From Bacteroides sp. 51 (GTDB lineage: Bacteria; Bacteroidota; Bacteroidia; Bacteroidales; Bacteroidaceae), in contig NZ_QVMI01000004.1 in NCBI RefSeq assembly GCF_010500965.1, positions 124,001 to 188,000 of the forward strand: 64,000 bases of DNA, written 5' to 3'. The position numbers were made by a program, and so were the translations under genes. Positions 8,279 to 16,380 of the stretch are shown piece after piece (within the stretch, counting starts at the first letter, position 1; every line of letters begins with the position of its first letter). Below the pieces are notes generated by a model, which ran no database searches, was not told the origin of the DNA, and saw only the letters and a program-made list of their open reading frames with translations.

Positions 8279-9340
8279 ATGAAAAAAAAGACAGCGGCAC
8301 CTGGCCGCAATAAAGTATTAAAGATTTTCTTAATTTGCTTAGGCATAGGCATACTTATCGGTTTAGGCATAGGAGGAACAGCCTACTATTACCTGTTCTC
8401 CCCCCAGTTTCATCCCGAACAAAAAGCCTATATCTACATTGATCGTGATGATACGATAGATTCTATATATAATAAGGTGAAAGCTGCCGGAAATCCAAAT
8501 AAATTTGAAGGATTCCACTGGCTGGCCGAATATAAGAAATACAGTGACCATATCCGTACCGGACGATACGTAATCAAACCCGGTGATGATGTATACCACC
8601 TATATCAACGTCTTGCAGGTGGTTTCCAAACCCCGGTTAACCTGACTATTGGCAGTGTACGTACGTTCGATCGCCTGGCCCGTAACGTTGGCAATCAACT
8701 GATGATTGATTCAACGGAAATAGCAAACAAGCTAAACGACCCGAATTTTATCGGCTCCCTCGGATATGATAAAGAAAGCCTGTATTGCTTCTTCATCCCC
8801 AATACATATGAAGTATATTGGAACATGAGTGCAAACGATTTCTTCGACCGCATGAGAAAAGAGCACGACAGGTTTTGGAATGAAGAACGACTGGCCAAAG
8901 CCAAAGAAATTGGAATGACTCCCCGGCAAATCTGTACACTAGCATCCATTGTCGATGAAGAAACAAATAATAGCGCAGAAAAGCCAACCGTTGCCGGACT
9001 ATACATGAACCGGCTACGCATAAACATGCCGTTACAAGCTGATCCGACAGTTAAGTTCGCTCTGCAAAACTTCGAACTGAGACGAATAACCAACGTTCAT
9101 CTAGAGGTCAATTCTCCATATAACACCTATAAGAATGCAGGTCTTCCTCCGGGACCGATCCGTATTCCATCATTAAAGGCAATTGATAGCGTATTGAACT
9201 ACTCCAAACATAATTATCTGTACATGTGCGCCAAAGAAGACTTCTCGGGTACGCACAACTTTGCCACTACACTTGCCGAGCATATGATAAATGCCAGAAA
9301 ATACTGGAAAGCACTTAACGATAGAAAGATTTATCAGTAA
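8279..9340 (+). CDS. mltG: Endolytic murein transglycosylase MltG
   Basis: A 353-residue YceG/MltG protein. One N-terminal membrane segment (about 17-40) precedes a LysM-like region and the catalytic domain. The motif LASIVDEET (about residues 221-229) holds the catalytic Glu, and ADPTVKFAL and YNTYKNAGLPPGPI are family hallmarks near the C-terminus. It cleaves nascent glycan strands in the periplasm and sets their length. It has its own promoter box and is followed by a short repeat and then the iorA promoter. Confidence 0.96.
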   Translation: MKKKTAAPGRNKVLKIFLICLGIGILIGLGIGGTAYYYLFSPQFHPEQKAYIYIDRDDTIDSIYNKVKAAGNPNKFEGFHWLAEYKKYSDHIRTGRYVIKPGDDVYHLYQRLAGGFQTPVNLTIGSVRTFDRLARNVGNQLMIDSTEIANKLNDPNFIGSLGYDKESLYCFFIPNTYEVYWNMSANDFFDRMRKEHDRFWNEERLAKAKEIGMTPRQICTLASIVDEETNNSAEKPTVAGLYMNRLRINMPLQADPTVKFALQNFELRRITNVHLEVNSPYNTYKNAGLPPGPIRIPSLKAIDSVLNYSKHNYLYMCAKEDFSGTHNFATTLAEHMINARKYWKALNDRKIYQ

Positions 9341-9368
9341 TTTGGTGATAAACTGATGCCAAAAAGTG

Positions 9369-9376
9369 TATCTTTG
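9369..9376 (+). promoter_or_regulatory. -7 box of the iorAB-paaK operon
   Basis: TATCTTTG matches TAnnTTTG exactly and lies about 80 bases before iorA. A TTTG at 9341-9344 is 24 bases away, a little outside the usual 19-21 spacing. The leader RNA would contain the palindromic repeat at 9385-9412. Confidence 0.55.
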
Positions 9377-9384
9377 CAAGAATA

Positions 9385-9412
9385 TTGCGGCAAGCGGCAA
9401 CGTGCCGCTGCG
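9385..9412. repeat. GCGGCAAG-type palindromic repeat
   Basis: The stretch contains GCGGCAAGCGGC and GTGCCGCTGC and can fold on itself. It belongs to the same loose family as copies near 20757, 35006-35040 and 59909. It lies in the leader of iorA. Confidence 0.6.
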
Positions 9413-9455
9413 AAGTTTAATTTAAGAAACATTACTTAATACAGGAAACTACAAT

Positions 9456-11045
9456 ATGAGCAAACAACTCCTCCTTGGCGATGAAGCCATTGCACAAGCG
9501 GCATTGGATGCCGGACTATCGGGTGTGTATGCCTACCCCGGTACACCATCGACTGAAATCACAGAATACATCCAGTCGGCACCTATAACAGCTCAGGAAA
9601 ATATTCACAGCCGTTGGGCATCTAACGAGAAAACAGCCATGGAAGCTGCCTTGGGCATGTCCTTTGTGGGTAAACGCGCCCTCGTTTGTATGAAACACGT
9701 TGGAATGAACGTTGCAGCCGACTGCTTCGTTAACTCTGCCGTAACCGGAGTAAAAGGCGGATTGATCGTACTGGCAGCAGACGATCCAAGCATGCACTCC
9801 TCGCAGAATGAGCAGGACAGCCGTTTCTACGGAGACTTTGCACTTATCCCCATGTACGAGCCCAGCAATCAGCAGGAAGCGTATGATATGGTGTACAATG
9901 GTTTTGAGTTTTCAGAAAAAACCGGTGAACCCATTCTGATGCGTATCGTTACCCGCCTGGCACACTCACGTTCGGGTGTGGAACGCCAACCGCAAAAACC
10001 ACAAAATGAGATTTCCTTCAGTGATGATCCACGTCAGTTTATCCTGCTTCCAGGGAATGCCCGCAAACGCTACAAAGCACTGTTGGCGCAACAAGACGCT
10101 TTCATTAAAGCTTCGGAAGAATCTCCATACAATAAATACATAGACGGTCCGAACAAGAAACGGGGTATCATAGCTTGTGGTATCGGTTACAATTATCTGA
10201 TGGAAAGCTATCCTGAGGGATGCGAACATCCGGTATTGAAGATCGGACAATATCCATTGCCTAAAAAGCAGCTTCAACAACTGGTTGATTCATGCGATGA
10301 GATTCTTGTATTGGAAGACGGACAACCTTTCGTTGAAAAGCAACTAAAAGGCTATCTGGGTATGGGTATTAAAGTTGTAGGACGCTTAGATGGTACTCTG
10401 TCGCAAGACGGCGAGTTAACCCCCGACAATGTAGCTCGCGCTTTAGGCAAAGAAAATAAATCGACTTTCACCACTCCCGACCTGGTAACGATGCGTCCAC
10501 CTGCACTCTGCGATGGTTGCGGACACCGTGATGTATATACCGTACTGACCCAAGTACTGAAAGAAGAATACCCATCCCATAAAGTATTCAGCGATATCGG
10601 TTGCTATACGCTGGGAGCCAATGCCCCATTCAACGCTATCAACTCGTGTGTAGACATGGGAGCTTCGATCACCATGGCTAAAGGAGCTGCCGACGGTGGT
10701 TTATATCCTGCCGTAGCCGTAATCGGCGATTCAACCTTTACCCACTCCGGAATGACCGGGCTGCTGGATTGTGTAAACGAAAACAGCAATGTAACCATCG
10801 TTATTTCCGACAATGAAACCACTGCCATGACCGGCGGACAGGATTCTGCCGGAACCGGAAAGATCGAATCTATCTGTATCGGTCTAGGTGTTGACCCAGC
10901 TCATATTCGTGTAATCATCCCGTTGAAGAAGAACCACGAAGAAATGGCACAGATCATCCGTGACGAGATCAACCACAAAGGCGTATCGGTAATCATACCT
11001 CGCAGAGAATGTATCCAGACGTTGAAACGCAAAAAAAGAAAATAA
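9456..11045 (+). CDS. iorA: Indolepyruvate ferredoxin oxidoreductase, alpha subunit
   Basis: A 529-residue 2-oxoacid:ferredoxin oxidoreductase subunit. The N-terminal pyrimidine-binding part has AYPGTPSTEI (about residues 26-35). The C-terminal thiamine-diphosphate part has ALCDGCGHRD (about 350) and GDSTFTHSG (about 424). With IorB it oxidises aryl pyruvates from aromatic amino acids to aryl-acetyl-CoA, or runs in reverse. Many IorA proteins end in a domain with two [4Fe-4S] clusters; here the protein stops at a basic tail without that cysteine-rich domain. The stop overlaps the iorB start as TAATG. Confidence 0.94.
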   Translation: MSKQLLLGDEAIAQAALDAGLSGVYAYPGTPSTEITEYIQSAPITAQENIHSRWASNEKTAMEAALGMSFVGKRALVCMKHVGMNVAADCFVNSAVTGVKGGLIVLAADDPSMHSSQNEQDSRFYGDFALIPMYEPSNQQEAYDMVYNGFEFSEKTGEPILMRIVTRLAHSRSGVERQPQKPQNEISFSDDPRQFILLPGNARKRYKALLAQQDAFIKASEESPYNKYIDGPNKKRGIIACGIGYNYLMESYPEGCEHPVLKIGQYPLPKKQLQQLVDSCDEILVLEDGQPFVEKQLKGYLGMGIKVVGRLDGTLSQDGELTPDNVARALGKENKSTFTTPDLVTMRPPALCDGCGHRDVYTVLTQVLKEEYPSHKVFSDIGCYTLGANAPFNAINSCVDMGASITMAKGAADGGLYPAVAVIGDSTFTHSGMTGLLDCVNENSNVTIVISDNETTAMTGGQDSAGTGKIESICIGLGVDPAHIRVIIPLKKNHEEMAQIIRDEINHKGVSVIIPRRECIQTLKRKKRK

Positions 11046-11629
11046 TGAAGAAAGACATCATACTATCAGGCGTTGGTGGACAAGGCATCTTGTCTATCGC
11101 AACAGTTATCGGACAAGCAGCCTTGAAAGACGGGCTTTACATGAAACAAGCCGAAGTACACGGAATGAGTCAGCGCGGCGGAGATGTACAATCCAACCTG
11201 CGTATCAGCGACCAGCCCATCGCATCCGACCTGATCCCATCAGGACAATGCGACCTAATTATTTCCCTGGAACCGATGGAAGGTTTACGCTATTTACCAT
11301 ACTTAAACTCAGATGGCTGGTTGGTAACGAACGATACACCGTTTATCAACATTCCAAATTATCCGGACGAAGCAGATATTATGGCGGAAATCAATAAACT
11401 ACCCCACAAAGTAATCTTAAATGTGGATAAGGTAGCCAAAGAGATTGGAACGGCACGCGTAGCAAATATCGTACTGCTGGGCGCTACCACCCCATTCCTG
11501 GGAATTGATTATACAAAAATCCAGGATAGTATCCGTGATATATTCGCACGTAAGGGAGAAGAAATCGTAGAAATGAACCTGAAAGCCCTGAATGCAGGAA
11601 GAGAAATTGCACAGGGATTAATCAAATAA
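11045..11629 (+). CDS. iorB: Indolepyruvate ferredoxin oxidoreductase, beta subunit
   Basis: A 194-residue gamma-type oxidoreductase domain beginning MKKDIILSGVGGQGILSIAT, with HGMSQRGGDVQSNLR (about residues 38-52). It pairs with IorA in aryl-pyruvate oxidation. An in-frame start exists 36 bases earlier inside iorA, but the ATG at 11045, overlapping the iorA stop, matches the family N-terminus. The aryl-CoA ligase gene follows 6 bases after the stop. Confidence 0.94.
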   Translation: MKKDIILSGVGGQGILSIATVIGQAALKDGLYMKQAEVHGMSQRGGDVQSNLRISDQPIASDLIPSGQCDLIISLEPMEGLRYLPYLNSDGWLVTNDTPFINIPNYPDEADIMAEINKLPHKVILNVDKVAKEIGTARVANIVLLGATTPFLGIDYTKIQDSIRDIFARKGEEIVEMNLKALNAGREIAQGLIK

Positions 11630-11635
11630 GAAGCC

Positions 11636-12940
11636 ATGAATACAAAATACTGGGAAGAAGAGATAGAGATTGCAAGTCGGGAGAAGTTACAAAACCTGCA
11701 ACTCGAACGGCTCAAGAAAACCGTAGCCATTGCTGCTCATTCTCCATTCTACAAAAAAGTATTCGAAGAAAACAGAATTACCCCCGACTCCATCCGGACG
11801 TTGGAGGATTTAAAGAAGATCCCTTTTACCACCAAGGCGCAAATGCGCGATAACTATCCCTACGGATTAGTTTCGGGTGAGCTGAAGAATGCGGTACGTT
11901 TGCACTCATCCAGTGGAACAACGGGAAATCCGACTGTGATCTTCCACTCGCAACATGACCTGGATTCATGGGCAAACCTTGTAGCCCGTTGCCTTTATAT
12001 GGTTGGGCTTCGCAACACGGATGTTTTTCAAAACAGCTCGGGTTACGGCATGTTTACCGGAGGGCTTGGATTCCAATACGGAGCCGAACGTTTAGGTGCT
12101 CTCACTGTACCTGCCGCCGCCGGAAACAGTAAAAGACAAATCAAGTTTATTACCGACTTTGGAACGACTGCTCTACACGCCATTCCAAGTTATGCCATCC
12201 GTCTGGCCGAAGTATTCCAGGAAGAAGGTATTGATCCACAGAACACCAGCCTGACCACTCTGGTTATTGGTGCCGAACCTCATACCGACGAACAACGTAA
12301 GAAGATTGAAAAAATGTTAGGCGTTAAAGCATACAACAGCTTTGGTATGTCGGAGATGAACGGCCCCGGTGTGGCATTCGAGTGTACCGAACAAAACGGT
12401 ATGCACTTCTGGGAAGATTGCTTCTTCGTAGAGATTATCGACCCGGATACAGAAGAGCCTGTTCCCGCAGGAGAAATCGGAGAACTGGTACTCACCACAC
12501 TCGACCGGGATATGATGCCGCTTCTTCGTTACCGTACCCGTGACCTTACGCGTATCATTCCGGGAGAATGCCCCTGCGGACGTACGCATATCCGCATAGA
12601 CCGCATCAAAGGCCGTAGCGATGATATGTTTATCATCAAAGGGGTAAACATCTTCCCTATGCAGGTAGAAAAGATACTGGTACAGTTTCCCGAACTAGGA
12701 AGCAATTACCTGATCACACTTACCACACGCGACAATCAGGACGAAATGGTGGTGGAAGTCGAACTCAGCGACCTATCGACCGATAATTACATCCAATTGG
12801 AGAACCTTCGGAAAGATATTACACGCCAGCTTAAAGACGAAATACTGATTACTCCGAAACTAAAACTCGTTAAAAAAGGCTCTTTACCCCAAAGCGAGGG
12901 AAAGGCCGTCCGGTTAAGGGATTTAAGAGATAATAAATAA
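11636..12940 (+). CDS. paaK: Phenylacetate-CoA ligase
   Basis: A 434-residue adenylate-forming enzyme of the PaaK type. The AMP-binding loop is SSSGTTGNPTV (about residues 90-100). NSFGMSEMNGPGV lies near 230, and RYRTRDLTRIIPGECPCGRTH is near 300. The C-terminal domain has MFIIKGVNIFP. It would join phenylacetate or another aryl acetate to CoA with ATP. Being in one operon with iorAB, it likely couples aryl-acetate and aryl-pyruvate in amino-acid fermentation or reductive synthesis. Confidence 0.94.
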   Translation: MNTKYWEEEIEIASREKLQNLQLERLKKTVAIAAHSPFYKKVFEENRITPDSIRTLEDLKKIPFTTKAQMRDNYPYGLVSGELKNAVRLHSSSGTTGNPTVIFHSQHDLDSWANLVARCLYMVGLRNTDVFQNSSGYGMFTGGLGFQYGAERLGALTVPAAAGNSKRQIKFITDFGTTALHAIPSYAIRLAEVFQEEGIDPQNTSLTTLVIGAEPHTDEQRKKIEKMLGVKAYNSFGMSEMNGPGVAFECTEQNGMHFWEDCFFVEIIDPDTEEPVPAGEIGELVLTTLDRDMMPLLRYRTRDLTRIIPGECPCGRTHIRIDRIKGRSDDMFIIKGVNIFPMQVEKILVQFPELGSNYLITLTTRDNQDEMVVEVELSDLSTDNYIQLENLRKDITRQLKDEILITPKLKLVKKGSLPQSEGKAVRLRDLRDNK

Positions 12941-12949
12941 ATTAAGTAA

Positions 12950-12988
12950 AAAAAGGCAGTGAACAGATTAAGCTTCATTGCTTTTTTA
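12950..12988 (+). terminator. Terminator of the iorAB-paaK operon
   Basis: GCAGTGAA (12955-12962) pairs, with one G-U, with TTCATTGC (12974-12981). The stem is preceded by an A run and followed by a run of six T. It sits right after paaK. Confidence 0.8.
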
Positions 12989-12996
12989 TAATTTTG
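12989..12996 (+). promoter_or_regulatory. -7 box of the outer-membrane protein gene
   Basis: TAATTTTG fits TAnnTTTG. It begins immediately after the T run of the preceding terminator and about 57 bases before the start codon at 13054. Confidence 0.5.
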
Positions 12997-13053
12997 TCCC
13001 CACTAAGACAATTAATCGAACTTTAACTAGTTATTCATCTAATCCGCTTCGTC

Positions 13054-13608
13054 ATGAAGAAAAAACTACTATTGCTGGCCATTCTGGCCGTATCTTTGTC
13101 CGCTGTTCAGGCTCAGACTCAACTTAAATGGAATGCTTTGTATTGGGCAGCTGGCGTAATTAACATGTCGGCAGAAACTAAACTTGCAGATAAATGGACA
13201 CTCAATGGAGATGTCGTATACTCACCTTGGGAAAGTCTGGATGGCAATCCTATGAAATTCGGGCAATTAATCGCAGAAGGCAGATATTACCCTAAAGGGG
13301 CTTTTAAAGGTTTCTATGCCGGAGCTTATGCCGGTTACCACAAGATGTTCAAATTCACTAAATGGAATTACATCAATGAAGGTAAGTACCAGAAAGGCGA
13401 TGGTATTTCTTTCGGAGCAACCTTAGGTTATCAATTCAAAATTAGCGACCGCTGGGGACTGGATCTCTATGCTGGCTACGGCTGGCAACATTCCGAATAT
13501 AAAGGATATGTGAAGTCTACCGGAGAGATGTATGTTGATAAAAACGGTAGTGGCGAATGGTTACCTTACAAGTTAGGGGTTGCCTTTGCATATCGGTTAG
13601 GGAAGTAG
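13054..13608 (+). CDS. DUF3575-type outer-membrane beta-barrel protein
   Basis: A 184-residue protein with a clear signal peptide (1-20, cut after VQAQ). Alternating-polarity strands follow, such as GFYAGAYAGYHKMF and WGLDLYAGYGWQHSEY, and it ends in the strand LGVAFAYRLGK typical of barrel proteins. This matches Bacteroidales DUF3575 proteins, which lie in the outer membrane and often accompany fimbrial or stress loci; no such partner is here. Its function is unknown. A perfect 28-bp palindrome follows its stop and separates it from the convergent rluF. Confidence 0.8.
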   Translation: MKKKLLLLAILAVSLSAVQAQTQLKWNALYWAAGVINMSAETKLADKWTLNGDVVYSPWESLDGNPMKFGQLIAEGRYYPKGAFKGFYAGAYAGYHKMFKFTKWNYINEGKYQKGDGISFGATLGYQFKISDRWGLDLYAGYGWQHSEYKGYVKSTGEMYVDKNGSGEWLPYKLGVAFAYRLGK

Positions 13609-13612
13609 TTTC

Positions 13613-13640
13613 GTAGGGGCGGTTCGCGAACCGCCCCTAC
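13613..13640. repeat. GGCGGTTCGCGAACCGCC palindrome, solo copy
   Basis: A perfect 28-bp palindrome (GTAGGGG outer arm, TTCGCGAA centre) between the convergent DUF3575-type gene and rluF. It could end transcription from both sides. The rluF stop codon (13637-13639) lies inside it. Confidence 0.92.
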
Positions 13641-14581
13641 ATTCTACCAGAGCGTTTCGTACCTTTTCCTCTGGGTTTAAAAGAATCATTTCTACCCGAC
13701 GGTTTAGCCGTTTTAGAACCGCCTTTAGAAGTTCCCGAAGCAGTTGTTCGTCCACCAGCAACACTTTTAACTCGTACTTTTCCTGCTGATGACTTAGTGG
13801 GTGATTTTCCTTCCGGAGACTTTGCTATTGATGGCATAGAGCGTTTCTTCGCTCCTTGCTTCTTTTCCGATGCCGTACCAACCGATCCCTCTATCTTCTT
13901 ATAAAGCATAGCTGATTCCGCCTCTGTTAAACTACGGTATTGCCCCATTTTCAGATTTCCCAAATGGATATGCATAATCCGTGTGCGTTGCAACTTAGTA
14001 ACCGTATAGCCCAGATACTCACACATCCGGCGAATCTGCCTATTTAACCCCTGACGCAAAACAATAGTAAAAGAGTTAGCACCTTGTTGGGTAACCTCGC
14101 ATTTACGTGTTACTACTCCCAAAATAGGTATCCCGCCCTGCATACGTTGAACAAACTCAGCGTTAATCGACTTATTCACCGTTACAAAATACTCTTTATC
14201 ATGATTGTTATTGGCACGCAGAATCTTATTCACTATATCCCCGTCATTGGTCAGGAGTATAAGTCCTTGCGAATCCTTATCCAGTCTACCAATTGGGAAA
14301 ATACGTTCAGTGTATCCAACAGCATTTACTATATTATCGCGTTCACCCGGGTCGGTCGTACTCACCACACCTACCGGTTTATTATAAGCTATAATAACAG
14401 ACTGGGTTTTATTACTGATCGTTTCACCAAACACCTTCACCACCTGTCCCGGAGAAACCTGGCTACCGACTTCGGCCTTTTTCCCATCAATGGTTACATG
14501 GCCTTGCTCAATATATTTATCAGCTTCCCTGCGTGAGCAATAGCCACTTTCACTAATGTATTTGTTAACTCGTACCTGCAT
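13637..14581 (-). CDS. rluF: 23S rRNA pseudouridine synthase RluF-like
   Basis: A 314-residue RsuA/RluB/E/F-family enzyme. An S4 RNA-binding domain (about 2-60, VNKYISESGYCSRREADKYI) is followed by the catalytic domain. That has GRLDKDSQGLILLTNDGD (about 95-112, catalytic Asp) and RQGLNRQIRRMCEYLGY (about 178). It isomerises a uridine in 23S rRNA. A disordered tail rich in Lys, Ser, Gly and Arg covers about 232-314. The stop codon is the TAG of the 28-bp palindrome, so the tail end may have been set by the repeat. Confidence 0.92.
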   Translation of the reverse strand: MQVRVNKYISESGYCSRREADKYIEQGHVTIDGKKAEVGSQVSPGQVVKVFGETISNKTQSVIIAYNKPVGVVSTTDPGERDNIVNAVGYTERIFPIGRLDKDSQGLILLTNDGDIVNKILRANNNHDKEYFVTVNKSINAEFVQRMQGGIPILGVVTRKCEVTQQGANSFTIVLRQGLNRQIRRMCEYLGYTVTKLQRTRIMHIHLGNLKMGQYRSLTEAESAMLYKKIEGSVGTASEKKQGAKKRSMPSIAKSPEGKSPTKSSAGKVRVKSVAGGRTTASGTSKGGSKTAKPSGRNDSFKPRGKGTKRSGRM

Positions 14582-14606
14582 GTAAAAATGGGAGATTTTT
14601 TGACAT

Positions 14607-14788
14607 AAAAAAGCCGCATCGATGATGTGATGAAACTCCGAATGACATGATTTGAGTGCTCGTCCTCTTTGTAATCCACCGGCATAAAGCTGTCCCTAAG
14701 GATGTGGCCCGCCATTGAGAAGCGAAGCTTGTCTCGGTTTTCAGTTTAATTAGTGAGTTTCCCTATCTAACCGATGCGGCTAATTTTT
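14607..14788 (-). ncRNA. ssrS: 6S-like RNA (Bacteroidales type)
   Basis: A leftward RNA of about 180 bases. Its ends pair as GCCGCATCG (14780-14772) with CGATGCGGC (14621-14613), followed by six T (14612-14607). A second stem GAAACTC/GAGTTTC (14761-14755 with 14638-14632) and a large internal bubble follow, then an irregular hairpin: the rod-with-bubble plan of 6S RNA, which binds RNA polymerase holoenzyme. The promoter TATATTTG lies at 14802-14795, with CTTG 20 bases further up. From memory, a Bacteroidales-specific 6S-like RNA family is typically found downstream of rplT, as here. Confidence 0.75.
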
Positions 14789-14794
14789 ATATAA

Positions 14795-14826
14795 CAAATA
14801 TAACTACTTTCTGCCATATAAACAAG
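14795..14826 (-). promoter_or_regulatory. Promoter of the 6S-like RNA
   Basis: On the minus strand TATATTTG (14802-14795) is an exact -7 box. CTTG lies 20 bases upstream (14826-14823), one base off the -33 TTTG consensus at ideal spacing. Initiation would fall near 14788. Confidence 0.7.
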
Positions 14827-14887
14827 AGAAATAGACTATTTGTTCACCTTAATATTTCAAATAAATAAAGAATCCCATAAGGGGATA

Positions 14888-14926
14888 AATTAAAAGTGCC
14901 AGATGTCGTAAGGCATCTGACACTTT
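14888..14926 (-). terminator. Terminator of the thrS-infC-rpmI-rplT operon
   Basis: A 13-base arm (14893-14905) pairs with 14914-14926 with one mismatch. The minus strand continues TTTTAATTT. It lies just past the rplT stop. Confidence 0.85.
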
Positions 14927-14948
14927 GTAAATCGTAATCGGCTGAAAC

Positions 14949-15299
14949 TTAAGCAGCTTTAGCTTTTGCCACCACAGCTTTGAAAGCTTCAGGATGGTTC
15001 ATCGCTAAGTCAGCTAAAACCTTACGGTTTATTTCGATACCGGCTTTGTGCAAGCCACCCATTAGTTTAGAGTATGAAATACCTTCTAAACGAGCAGCAG
15101 CATTGATACGTTGTATCCAAAGAGCGCGGAAGTTTCTTTTCTTGTTTTTACGGTCACGGTAAGCGTAAGTCAACCCTTTTTCCCAGGTATTCTTAGCTAC
15201 GGTCCACACGTTTTTTCTTGCACCAAAGTAACCTCTGGTCAATTTCAAAATTTTCTTTCTTCTTGCTTTTGAAGCAACATGATTTACTGATCTTGGCAT
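14949..15299 (-). CDS. rplT: 50S ribosomal protein L20
   Basis: A 116-residue L20, full length. It starts [20 protein letters not shown] and carries [18 protein letters not shown] and the conserved [21 protein letters not shown]. It binds 23S rRNA early in assembly of the large subunit. It is the last gene of the conserved thrS-infC-rpmI-rplT operon. Confidence 0.99.
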   Translation of the reverse strand: MPRSVNHVASKARRKKILKLTRGYFGARKNVWTVAKNTWEKGLTYAYRDRKNKKRNFRALWIQRINAAARLEGISYSKLMGGLHKAGIEINRKVLADLAMNHPEAFKAVVAKAKAA

Positions 15300-15402
15300 A
15301 GTTTTGCTTTTTTTGAATGTTAGCGCCGTTACTTCACGTAACGAACTTCAGGCTAATGCATTCGGTTAATAACTACTTTAATAATGTTTTTACGCTCTTC
15401 GA

Positions 15403-15600
15403 TTATTTCATCGCTAAGAGTTCTCTTACCTGATTTTCATCAACAGCAGCAACTGTAGTTGAGTAGCACAGGTTTCTTTTTCTCTTTGTCGATTTCTTAG
15501 TCAGGATATGACTATGAAAAGCGTGCTTTCTTTTGATTTTACCTGTTCCGGTAAGGGTAAACCTTTTTTTAGAACCGGAGTTAGTCTTCATCTTTGGCAT
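15403..15600 (-). CDS. rpmI: 50S ribosomal protein L35
   Basis: A 65-residue L35, normal size, starting [18 protein letters not shown] with the [16 protein letters not shown] basic stretch. It lies 70 bases after infC and about 100 bases before rplT in the usual order. Confidence 0.99.
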   Translation of the reverse strand: MPKMKTNSGSKKRFTLTGTGKIKRKHAFHSHILTKKSTKRKRNLCYSTTVAAVDENQVRELLAMK

Positions 15601-15670
15601 TTTAATTTTCTGTTTAATTATTAAAATATATAATGGTAACGCACTATACCCGCGCGTTACGCACTTTTCT

Positions 15671-16306
15671 TTATTCCTCGCCCTTTTCCGGTGCTTCTTC
15701 CGTTCTAGGCTTAGCCTCTACTGGTTTCGGCTTCTTAGGCGCCTCTTTCTTCTTAGGAGAAAGGAAGATAGTCATACGCTTTCCTTCAAGTACCGGCATC
15801 TGATCTACCTTGGCAAAGTCTTCCAGATCATTTGCAAAGCGAAGCAACAAAACTTCACCTTGTTCCTTAAACAGGATTGAACGTCCTTTGAAGAATACAT
15901 AAGCCTTCACTTTATCACCATCTTCCAGGAAACCTTTCGCATGTTTCAGCTTAAAGTTGTAGTCATGGTCATCTGTTTGTGGCCCAAAACGTATTTCCTT
16001 TACGTTAACCTTAACCTGTTTTGCCTTCTGTTCCTTCTGGCGTTTCTTTTGTTGATAAAGAAATTTAGAGTAATCTATAATACGACAAACAGGAGGCTGA
16101 GCATTCGGTGAAATTTCCACGAGGTCCAACTCCCGTTCTTCAGCCATCTTTAAAGCTTGAAAAATTGGTAAGACCTGTGCTTCGACGTTATCATCGCCTA
16201 CTATACGGACTTCCTTGGCACGAATCTGTTCGTTGATTCTGTATTGCCCTTTTAAATCGTTCTTTGCTTGGAAACGATTACCAGTTTGTTTTTTATTTAC
16301 TACCAA
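15671..16306 (-). CDS. infC: Translation initiation factor IF-3
   Basis: About 211 residues. The N-domain has [19 protein letters not shown] (about 24-42), then a lysine-rich linker ([19 protein letters not shown]) and the C-domain ([19 protein letters not shown]). An acidic, proline- and lysine-containing extension covers the last 30 or so residues. IF-3 checks start-codon pairing on the 30S subunit. No ATG or GTG can serve: between the in-frame TAA (16315-16313) and the domain only ATT (16312) and TTG (16306) are possible starts. The coordinates use the TTG. Confidence 0.95.
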   Translation of the reverse strand: MVVNKKQTGNRFQAKNDLKGQYRINEQIRAKEVRIVGDDNVEAQVLPIFQALKMAEERELDLVEISPNAQPPVCRIIDYSKFLYQQKKRQKEQKAKQVKVNVKEIRFGPQTDDHDYNFKLKHAKGFLEDGDKVKAYVFFKGRSILFKEQGEVLLLRFANDLEDFAKVDQMPVLEGKRMTIFLSPKKKEAPKKPKPVEAKPRTEEAPEKGEE

Positions 16307-16380
16307 ATTAATTTATTATTTTAAGTTAAAGTTATTTTCAGGATGCTAATTGAAGCTATGCTTTACAATCGCGCGCAAAT

